Source of the DNA: Bacteroidota bacterium
GTDB taxonomy: Bacteria; Bacteroidota; Bacteroidia; B-17B0; B-17BO
Direction: 5' to 3'
Length of the DNA stretch: 12,808 bases
NCBI GenBank assembly: GCA_947462425.1
Contig: CANHPI010000038.1
Coordinates: 1 to 12,808, forward strand
The notes under the pieces are model-generated. The model was not told the DNA's origin and ran no database searches. It worked only from the letters and a program-made list of their open reading frames with translations. This document shows, piece by piece, positions 1 through 5,467 of the stretch. The translations under genes and the position numbers were made by a program. The first letter of the stretch is position 1; every line of letters begins with the position of its first letter.

Positions 1-357
1 AGTTGAAATTTTTAATTCATTATGAATACGTTTTAAAGATTGGGGACCAAATCCTCTTATTTCCATCATATCTATCAACTCATGTGGTGTATTTTTCTTT
101 AATAACTCATATTTTTTAATTTTACCAGTATTAATAAATTCAATTATTTTTTCTGATATACTTTTGCCAATTCCGGGAAGTTCTTCCAAAGTATTGTTTT
201 TAATGCATACTGATACATCTTCTTGTAAGGCTTCTATTACTTTAGATGCTTTGGCATAAGATATGGCACGAAATCGCTCATCTGCTCCCATATATTTATA
301 TATCGAAGACATTTCCTTAAAAATTGTGGCAAGTTTATTATTTCTTTCTGATTTCAT
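1..357 (-). CDS. polX: PolX-type DNA polymerase, N-terminal fragment (runs off the window)
   Basis: The reverse strand is open from an ATG at 357-355 to the window edge, giving 119 residues with no stop. The product matches the N-terminal 8-kDa region of family X DNA polymerases. There is a helical segment at residues 5-50, then a helix-hairpin-helix around 57-78 (LEELPGIGKSISEKI), then a second one around 97-115 (EIRGFGPQSLKRI). The LPGIG / EKI / EF / TGK / RGFGP series follows the order seen in DNA polymerase beta. Bacterial PolX enzymes usually run to about 570 residues, with a polymerase palm and a C-terminal PHP exonuclease, and act in gap filling during base excision repair. Those domains would lie outside the window, so a shorter stand-alone helix-hairpin-helix protein is not excluded. 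No Shine-Dalgarno sequence is visible. Confidence 0.82.
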   Translation of the reverse strand, partial: MKSERNNKLATIFKEMSSIYKYMGADERFRAISYAKASKVIEALQEDVSVCIKNNTLEELPGIGKSISEKIIEFINTGKIKKYELLKKNTPHELIDMMEIRGFGPQSLKRIHNELKIST

Positions 358-1039
358 TCAATGTTTATCTTGAATAATTGTATCTGTTAAATAACATATT
401 ATGGCTTTTCAAATCAATGAGAATAAACATTCATATCTGTAGAGTAGTACATTATAATATGCTATCTGTGCACATAGTTTTTTGTTTCTCATGTAATGAC
501 TTTTTAAAGTGGCATTTAATATTTATATAAATAAAACTATGAACTACCTATTTAACGATACTATTAAATATTAATTGAAAATAAAAAGCTATGAGGTGAA
601 TTAATTATTCCACATAATGCTGAATTTTACTTTTATTTTCACATGGAAGAGTAAGCAGTCGCTTTAGTTCTATAAATAATTATGTTGCGTAAGAATTACA
701 AAAAAATAATATTGGAACTTTTTTGTTTGTTGTTTTAACAAAGGATTAAAATCAGATTTACGCTAATCGTTTTAGTATGGAATTATTTATTGATAGGTTT
801 ATTTTTGTATCAAAATTTATGGCTTTTGGGGATGAATTTCGTCAATTAATTTTTGGATACTTTTGAGTAGCAAAGGATTGAATCTACAATGATAGCGACA
901 GCCGCTTCCACATTACTGATGATAAAGTAATGGAATATCTGAAGCAAAATAAGATGTTCTTAAAATCTAGTTTGTAATTTGATATTTTTTATAATTGAAT
1001 AGAGCATTTTTTAATTTCTATTTCTTTTAAAATATACAA
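358..1039. other. Long gene-free stretch
   Basis: This 682-base gap separates the divergent-side start of the PolX gene from the 3' end of the desaturase gene. It should hold the PolX promoter at its left end, but no convincing TTG / TAnnTTTG pair could be picked out. Two short open fragments on the + strand (777-866, 29 codons, and about 882-977, 31 codons) are not recognisable as proteins. The patch around 893-910 is less AT-rich than its surroundings. Nothing here supports an RNA gene or a mobile element. Confidence 0.5.
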
Positions 1040-2122
1040 TTATTTATTTCCTAATTCTTTTAATCTTTTTACATGCGACATTAAAGCATTTAAGAAAGAT
1101 GGTTTAATATTGTATCTAAAACCAAAATCATTAGCAGTGCTTTCTATAATAGGCGCAATTTTTCGATAGTGGATGTGGCATATATTAGGAAATAAATGAT
1201 GTTCAATTTGAAAATTTAGTCCGCCAACGTACCAATTTAAAAACAAATTATTTCTTGCAAAGTCTGAGGTTGTTAGTAATTGATGAACGGCCCATTCATT
1301 TGGTATTATGCCGTCTTTATTTGGTAAAGGTTGATCTGCATCTTCTACAACATGTGCCATTTGAAAAACAGTACTCATAATCATTCCTGCGGTTACATGA
1401 AGTATAGAAAAGCCTAATAAAACTTGCCACCATTTAAAATCTGTAATTATAATTGGCAATCCTATTAAAATAAAAAAATACATTATTTTTGAACTAATTA
1501 ATTTTATTAGTTCTTTCTTTGGCTTGTGATTTTGTTCCTCAGTAATGCCAGATTTATTAAATTCTATTAATTGAAAAATATCGGTTATTAGCTTTGACAA
1601 AGTCATAAGACCATAAAAGAAAAAGGCATAAATATGTTGAAATTTGTGCATCTTTTTTTTTGGTGCATGTTCACATAAACGTACTACTGCTTTTGTTTCT
1701 ATATCTTGATCATAACCAAATATATTTGTGAATGTATGATGTAAAATATTGTGTTGTATTTTCCAATTAAATGTATTACTTCCTAAAATAAACATTGTTG
1801 ACGCAAATAATGTATTTATCCATTTTTTATTGGAAAAGGCTTCATGTGCGGCATCATGCATTACCGACATTCCAATTCCTCCTTCGCCAACTCCCATTAA
1901 AATAACTAATAGTAAGGCAACCCATAAATTTAAATCAACCGTTAATAATACAATAAATGGTGCAATATAAATAGATAACAATACAATTGCTTTTATATAC
2001 ATTGTTATATTTCCCTTTGTAGAAATACCTCTTTCTTTAAAATACGTGTTTACATTTTTTCTTAGTGCAATTCCAAACTGCTTTTGAGTTAGATCATTGC
2101 TAATGAATTTTATGGTTTGCAT
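1040..2122 (-). CDS. Membrane fatty acid desaturase (acyl-lipid / linoleoyl-CoA desaturase type)
   Basis: The product is a 360-residue integral membrane di-iron desaturase that would introduce a double bond into an acyl chain and so adjust membrane fluidity. All three histidine boxes are intact: HDAAH at 89-93, HNILHH at 124-129 and QIEHH at 305-309. The glutamine that opens the third box is typical of front-end (delta-5/6-like) desaturases. Hydrophobic stretches at about 42-63, 66-85, 212-228 and 233-255 are the likely membrane spans. There is no fused cytochrome b5 domain, so electrons must come from a separate carrier such as ferredoxin. The ATG at 2122 fits the family's usual N-terminus. 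Regiospecificity and substrate (lipid or CoA ester) cannot be read from the sequence. The gene stands alone and is transcribed away from the BON/regulator genes. Confidence 0.93.
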   Translation of the reverse strand: MQTIKFISNDLTQKQFGIALRKNVNTYFKERGISTKGNITMYIKAIVLLSIYIAPFIVLLTVDLNLWVALLLVILMGVGEGGIGMSVMHDAAHEAFSNKKWINTLFASTMFILGSNTFNWKIQHNILHHTFTNIFGYDQDIETKAVVRLCEHAPKKKMHKFQHIYAFFFYGLMTLSKLITDIFQLIEFNKSGITEEQNHKPKKELIKLISSKIMYFFILIGLPIIITDFKWWQVLLGFSILHVTAGMIMSTVFQMAHVVEDADQPLPNKDGIIPNEWAVHQLLTTSDFARNNLFLNWYVGGLNFQIEHHLFPNICHIHYRKIAPIIESTANDFGFRYNIKPSFLNALMSHVKRLKELGNK

Positions 2123-2366
2123 TATAATTAATATTCACTAATAATTATTTTTTATTTCAAATTGTTTTTTATTTATTTCTTTAAGTTTAAAAAGATTTTT
2201 TAAAATATATGGTACAATATATCTTTTGAAATTGTTATAAAAACATTTAATCCTTTTAGAAAAAGACCTTGATCCCAATGGGCTATATAAAAGATTGGAA
2301 TGATTACCATAGTCAACAAAGTTACTTCCTAAGTATTTTATTTAAATGATATTTGCAAAACTTTTT

Positions 2367-2380
2367 GTGATTTTGATCAA
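2367..2380. promoter_or_regulatory. Candidate FNR/CRP-type binding site
   Basis: The 14-mer GTGATTTTGATCAA matches the FNR consensus TTGAT-N4-ATCAA at 9 of 10 defined positions. It sits directly beside a candidate promoter, about 43 bases before the expected transcription start. That is the placement of an activator that touches polymerase at the -41.5 position. The receiver-FNR regulator encoded at 3749-4813 is the obvious candidate ligand. In DNA this AT-rich, chance matches are common. Confidence 0.4.
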
Positions 2381-2412
2381 TTGTTTTTTACATTTTATTG
2401 ATTTTATATTTA
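2381..2412 (+). promoter_or_regulatory. Candidate Bacteroidota-type promoter
   Basis: A TTG at 2381-2383 is followed, after 21 bases, by TATATTTA at 2405-2412. This fits the -33 TTG / -7 TAnnTTTG pattern of Bacteroidota promoters except for the last base. It would start a transcript near 2416, leaving a leader of roughly 95 bases before the ATG at 2512. The AT-rich background makes the match only suggestive. Confidence 0.3.
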
Positions 2413-2511
2413 AGAAATAATTATTGTAATAATTATCATCTTAATATTTCGATTAACTCATGTGACTCATTAAATATTTATATGAATATTGTTTTATTAA
2501 TTTTTAATAGT

Positions 2512-2814
2512 ATGCAATCAAAAAAATTTCATTTATACAGTTTATCAAATCCTCATTTTGAAAGGATAGAAATTACTATAAATAATAATAGTATATTAAA
2601 GGGACAATTTGTGGAGTTTAAGGTAGTAAATGATGATATTGAATTTCTTTACCCATCTGAAAAACTTTGTTTTTTGCCAGAAGAAAAAAAGAAACTATTT
2701 TGGAATGACTTTACAATTAATAAAGGTGAGTTTAGTGTTTTTCCCAGCTATATTAAATTGTATGGATTAAATGATATACTTAAAATATGTATTGAACCTT
2801 TACAAGTATTTTAA
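2512..2814 (+). CDS. Small protein of unknown function (100 residues)
   Basis: I do not recognise this protein. From the ATG at 2512 it has 100 residues with alternating hydrophobic and polar positions, suggesting a compact mostly beta fold. It has no signal peptide, membrane span or cysteine motif. An acidic/basic patch (LPEEKKKLFW) lies in the middle. The frame stays open upstream to 2398, and ATGs at 2482 and 2398 are possible starts. The residues they would add (such as NNYCNNYHLN) look like translated AT-rich spacer, so 2512 is preferred. The gene is preceded by a candidate promoter and FNR-like site and lies about 185 bases ahead of the BON-domain gene. It may belong to the same stress-response neighbourhood; that is inference. 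Confidence 0.55.
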   Translation: MQSKKFHLYSLSNPHFERIEITINNNSILKGQFVEFKVVNDDIEFLYPSEKLCFLPEEKKKLFWNDFTINKGEFSVFPSYIKLYGLNDILKICIEPLQVF

Positions 2815-2904
2815 ATAATATTCTTTTTTTATTAATACTTTTTTGGCTACTTATGTTTTTTTTAACTATGACTTGTGCTATTTATATTCCTGCTTTTTTT
2901 CTAA

Positions 2905-2920
2905 TGTGATATGTCTCACT
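2905..2920. promoter_or_regulatory. Candidate CRP/FNR-family palindrome upstream of the BON gene
   Basis: The sequence TGTGA-TATGTC-TCACT matches the CRP-family consensus TGTGA-N6-TCACA at 9 of 10 defined positions, with GTGA and TCAC as exact complementary arms. It lies about 85 bases before the chosen start of the BON-domain gene and two genes upstream of a CRP/FNR-type regulator. No strong -7 element follows. The best pair is a TTG at 2928-2930 and a poor TAATTGTT at 2948-2955. Confidence 0.42.
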
Positions 2921-2998
2921 ATGTATTTTGATGTAATTCATGTAAAATAATTGTTTCTTTAGTGTTATTTGTATTTTCTAAACTTAAAATATAAACTA

Positions 2999-3673
2999 AT
3001 GAAAACAGATTTAGACATTCAACGAGATGTTATTGATGAATTAAAATTGGTGCCTTTTTTAAATTCAGCTGAAATTGGTGTAACTGTTACAAATGGTATT
3101 GTAACTTTATCAGGAGTTGTAGATACTTATTCGAAAAAAACGGCTGCGGAAATGGCCGTTAAAAAAGTAGCTGGGGTAAATGTGGTTGCTGAAGATATCG
3201 AGGTTAAGGTATCAATTTCTAATCAAAAAAATGATACTGATATTGCCACTTCAATTTCAAAAGCTCTTAAATGGCACAATGCATTTATAGAAGGCAATAT
3301 TAAGATTATGGTTGATTCGGGTAATGTTACGTTAGATGGTGAAGTTGATTGGGAGTTTCAAAGAGATTCAGCTCGCTTGATGATTGAAGATTTGGTAGGT
3401 GTAAATAGTATTAATAATAAGATTAAAGTTAAACCTAAGTCTAAACCAAACTCTGAAGATATTAAAAAAAATATTATTGCTGCTTTTCATAAAAGTGCTT
3501 CTGTAAATGCTGAAAATATTAGTGTTGAGATTATAGGTACTAAAGCTATTTTGAGAGGTAATGTATATTCATTTACTGAAAAAGACAATGCAGAAAAAAC
3601 AGCTTTGTCTGTTGCAGGAATTGAAAATGTAGACAATAGACTTGAAATTAACATTGAAGAATTAATTTTTTAA
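2999..3673 (+). CDS. Triple BON-domain protein, cytoplasmic
   Basis: The protein has 224 residues and is made of three successive BON domains at about 4-70, 79-146 and 152-219. Each shows the family's pattern of an amphipathic helix, a beta strand with V-T-L-x-G (GIVTLSGVV, NVTLDGEV, KAILRGNV), then a helix and a strand ending in a G-V/I-x-x-V/I-x-N/D segment. BON domains bind membranes or other ligands, and OsmY-type members respond to osmotic and other envelope stress. Unlike OsmY, this protein has no signal peptide, so it should act in the cytoplasm or at the inner face of the membrane. An ATG at 2969 would add ten residues, but MKTDLDIQRD from the ATG at 2999 looks like the natural start. 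A CRP/FNR-like palindrome lies upstream and the receiver-FNR regulator gene lies 75 bases downstream. Confidence 0.88.
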   Translation: MKTDLDIQRDVIDELKLVPFLNSAEIGVTVTNGIVTLSGVVDTYSKKTAAEMAVKKVAGVNVVAEDIEVKVSISNQKNDTDIATSISKALKWHNAFIEGNIKIMVDSGNVTLDGEVDWEFQRDSARLMIEDLVGVNSINNKIKVKPKSKPNSEDIKKNIIAAFHKSASVNAENISVEIIGTKAILRGNVYSFTEKDNAEKTALSVAGIENVDNRLEINIEELIF

Positions 3674-3690
3674 CTTTTTAGGTAATTTTT

Positions 3691-3709
3691 TTGTAAATTA
3701 GTTTTACAA
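3691..3709. repeat. Perfect 7-bp inverted repeat upstream of the regulator gene
   Basis: TTGTAAA at 3691-3697 and TTTACAA at 3703-3709 are exact complements around a 5-base spacer. No U-tract follows on either strand, so it does not look like an intrinsic terminator. A candidate -7 element (TATATTTT, 3717-3724) follows closely, so a protein bound here would cover the promoter. This would suit autoregulation of the 3749 gene. The TTGT...ACAA ends recall CRP-family sites, but the total length is 19 rather than 18. Confidence 0.4.
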
Positions 3710-3748
3710 TCATAATTATATTTTTAACTAATACTAAATAAAAACAAT

Positions 3749-4813
3749 ATGAGTCATAATATACTAATTATTGAAGATAGCGATGATGTTCGCGACAACA
3801 TGAAAGAAATACTGGAACTTTCCAGTTATAAAGTAGATACAGCAAAAAACGGCAAGGAGGGTTTAGATTTTGCCCAAAAAAATTATCCTGATATTATCCT
3901 TTGTGATGTTATGATGCCTGAATTAGATGGTTACGGTGTATTACGAGGTTTGTCTAATAATCCTAAAACAAAAAACATTCCTTTTATTTTTGTGACTGCA
4001 AAATCTGATAAACAAGATTTTAGAGTTGGCATGGATTTAGGCGCTGATGATTATTTAACCAAACCATTTAACGGTAATGACTTATTAAGTTTAGTTAATG
4101 CCAGATTAAAAAAGTCAGAAGTATTAAAAGATCTTCTGAAAAATAATAGTAAAGACCTTGAAGCCTTTTTTGTGAATTCCGAAAAGTCAATAGATAATAT
4201 TTACAGTTTAAGTGATAGAATTGTTCAGAAGAAAATAAGAAAGAAAGAAATTCTTTTTATAGAAGGTGATTCTTCAAAGTACTTATATTTTTTAGTGTCT
4301 GGTAAAGTAAAAACATTCAGAACAAATGAACAAGGTAAAGAATATATAACTCAAGTATATAAAGAAAAAGATTTTTTTGGTTATACCTCTTTATTAGATG
4401 CTAATATGTATGAGGATACAGCAGTTGCTATTGAGGATTCGGAAATAGCATCTATTATTAAGCAAGATTTTTACCACATGCTGTTATCCAATAATGAATT
4501 ATATACCAAATTTATTAAATATATAACTACAGACCTTACTGAAACCAATGATAAATTAATTAGGTTAGCCTATGACTCCGCAAGAAAAAGAGTAGCTGAA
4601 GCGATTTTGTATTTAGCTAAGAAATATCACATGGAATTGTCAAACGATATTGTTTTTTCGGTTTGTCGTGATGATATTTCTTCAATTTCGGGTGTTTCTC
4701 CTGAATCTGTAAGTCGTAATTTAACTGATTTAAGAACAGAAAGATTAATTGAGCTTCAAAATGGGAAAATTAAAATTCTGGATTTAAGAAAACTGACTGA
4801 TTTAAAAAATTAA
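3749..4813 (+). CDS. Response regulator: receiver domain fused to CRP/FNR-type DNA-binding module
   Basis: The 354-residue protein starts with a complete receiver domain (about 4-122): acidic pocket E9/D10, phospho-acceptor D53 in LCDVMMP, T83 and K105 in LTKPF. A linker leads to a cyclic-nucleotide-binding-like beta barrel (about 155-262) and a CRP-type winged helix-turn-helix (about 272-345). The recognition helix reads SPESVSRNL; its E319-x-x-S322-R323 matches the E-x-x-S-R of FNR, which reads TTGAT half-sites, rather than the R-E-x-x-G-R of CRP. There is no N-terminal cysteine cluster for an Fe-S centre (only C52 and C306), so direct FNR-style oxygen sensing is unlikely. Control by phosphorylation is expected, but no partner histidine kinase is encoded in the window. 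The gene is followed after 15 bases by the proline-rich ORF, probably on the same transcript. Confidence 0.93.
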   Translation: MSHNILIIEDSDDVRDNMKEILELSSYKVDTAKNGKEGLDFAQKNYPDIILCDVMMPELDGYGVLRGLSNNPKTKNIPFIFVTAKSDKQDFRVGMDLGADDYLTKPFNGNDLLSLVNARLKKSEVLKDLLKNNSKDLEAFFVNSEKSIDNIYSLSDRIVQKKIRKKEILFIEGDSSKYLYFLVSGKVKTFRTNEQGKEYITQVYKEKDFFGYTSLLDANMYEDTAVAIEDSEIASIIKQDFYHMLLSNNELYTKFIKYITTDLTETNDKLIRLAYDSARKRVAEAILYLAKKYHMELSNDIVFSVCRDDISSISGVSPESVSRNLTDLRTERLIELQNGKIKILDLRKLTDLKN

Positions 4814-4828
4814 TTTTCAGTAGTTGAG

Positions 4829-5014
4829 ATGCCTACTAATCCTAAAATTAAACCAGAGGTTGAACCAGTTCCTCGCATTAATCCTGTTGAACCACTTCCA
4901 CCAGATATTCAACCAGATCCGAATATAGAGAAACCAACTCGAATATTGCCAGAAACAGAGCCGATTCCTAAACCGGAAATTTTTCCAAAAACCCGAATAA
5001 TTTATTTGTTTTAA
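4829..5014 (+). CDS. Tiny proline-rich protein (61 residues)
   Basis: This short ORF begins 15 bases after the regulator's stop codon and ends just before a strong terminator, so it is probably co-transcribed with the regulator. Seventeen of its 61 residues are proline. They alternate with charged residues in loose P-E-x-x-P / E-P-x-P repeats (EVEPVPRINP, ETEPIPKPEI), giving an extended, probably disordered chain. There is no signal peptide or membrane span. Small proline-rich proteins of this style occur in other Bacteroidota as far as I recall, but no function is known to me. The regular proline spacing and the tight fit between stop codon and terminator argue that it is a real gene. Confidence 0.6.
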   Translation: MPTNPKIKPEVEPVPRINPVEPLPPDIQPDPNIEKPTRILPETEPIPKPEIFPKTRIIYLF

Positions 5015-5021
5015 TTAATGC

Positions 5022-5057
5022 AAAGAGTAAGTAATTTTTTTACTTACTCTTTTTTTT
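5022..5057 (+). terminator. Strong Rho-independent terminator
   Basis: AAAGAGTAAGTAA at 5022-5034 and TTACTTACTCTTT at 5040-5052 are perfect 13-base complementary arms around a T5 loop, followed by further T residues to 5057. It lies 8 bases after the stop of the proline-rich ORF. It closes the transcription unit that contains the receiver-FNR regulator. The A-rich left flank means it could also work for transcripts arriving from the reverse strand. Confidence 0.88.
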
Positions 5058-5216
5058 CGCCTGTTCTTTTTTATTTATTAATTGAGAGATATTCTCATTT
5101 TGTATAAACTTCAAAAATAATTGAAGTAATGAATAGTAAAATAACTAGTAACTTTGATTTTTATCTTATTAAAAATAGTAACTGTATTTACAATTTAAAA
5201 GCCAAGAAATTCATCA

Positions 5217-5242
5217 GGTAATTTTATAATTTTAAAATTACC
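5217..5242. repeat. Perfect 10-bp inverted repeat over the 3' end of the small reverse-strand gene
   Basis: GGTAATTTTA (5217-5226) and TAAAATTACC (5233-5242) are exact complements separated by 6 bases. The repeat covers the stop codon of the 5238-5402 gene and could form a hairpin at the end of its transcript. No T-run follows on the reverse strand, so it is at best a weak terminator or an RNA-stabilising structure. Confidence 0.45.
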
Positions 5243-5402
5243 ATTTTACAAGGTTTCCATATTTATCAAACCCCATTTCACCTATTTCAAATGCAACCTC
5301 TTCTTCACCTAATCCTATATAATTATTTTTTATTGCAGCAGGTTTCTTTACATCACTTATTTTGTGTATCATATTTTTTATTTTTAGTTTTAAATTTTTC
5401 AT
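5238..5402 (-). CDS. Small conserved-looking protein (54 residues), unknown function
   Basis: The reverse strand has an ORF from an ATG at 5402-5400 to TAA at 5240-5238, with 54 codons. The first part is basic (MKNLKLKIKNMIHKISDVKK). The second is rich in glycine and acidic residues, with GLGEEEVAFEIGEMGF followed by a tail ending in GNLVKW. This composition is far from what AT-rich spacer DNA gives by chance, and it has codons such as GAA, GGT and GCA in sensible positions. An internal ATG at 5372 (MIHKISD) is an alternative start. It lies 65 bases downstream of the exported aromatic-rich protein gene on the same strand and may share its transcript. I do not recognise the family. Confidence 0.55.
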   Translation of the reverse strand: MKNLKLKIKNMIHKISDVKKPAAIKNNYIGLGEEEVAFEIGEMGFDKYGNLVKW

Positions 5403-5467
5403 TTTATCCAGGAATTTATTTTTTGTTGGATTTATTTTAAAGTGCGTTTTTTAAAGATGATTCCTTT

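Larger units (their letters stand above)
2123..2511. other. Divergent intergenic region (desaturase / small unknown gene)
   Basis: This 389-base region lies between two genes transcribed outward. It contains an FNR-like palindrome at 2367-2380 and a candidate promoter at 2381-2412 reading towards the + strand gene. A reading frame open from 2398 runs into the 2512 gene, but its extra N-terminal codons look like AT-rich noise. No comparable promoter could be identified for the desaturase on the reverse strand. Confidence 0.45.

Noticed and set aside
1749..1970. Open frame on the + strand, 73 codons
   Set aside because: It is the antisense shadow of the desaturase gene, whose histidine-box frame is clearly the coding one.
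2269..2284. TTGATCCCAATGGG as another FNR site
   Set aside because: Only the TTGAT half matches. The second half does not resemble ATCAA.
2398..2511. N-terminal extension of the small unknown protein
   Set aside because: The 38 extra residues look like translated AT-rich DNA and would overlap the promoter candidate. The ATG at 2512 is a better start.
2969..2998. Ten extra residues on the BON-domain protein
   Set aside because: BON proteins of this type begin directly with the MKTDLDIQ-like segment, and the extension is spacer-like.
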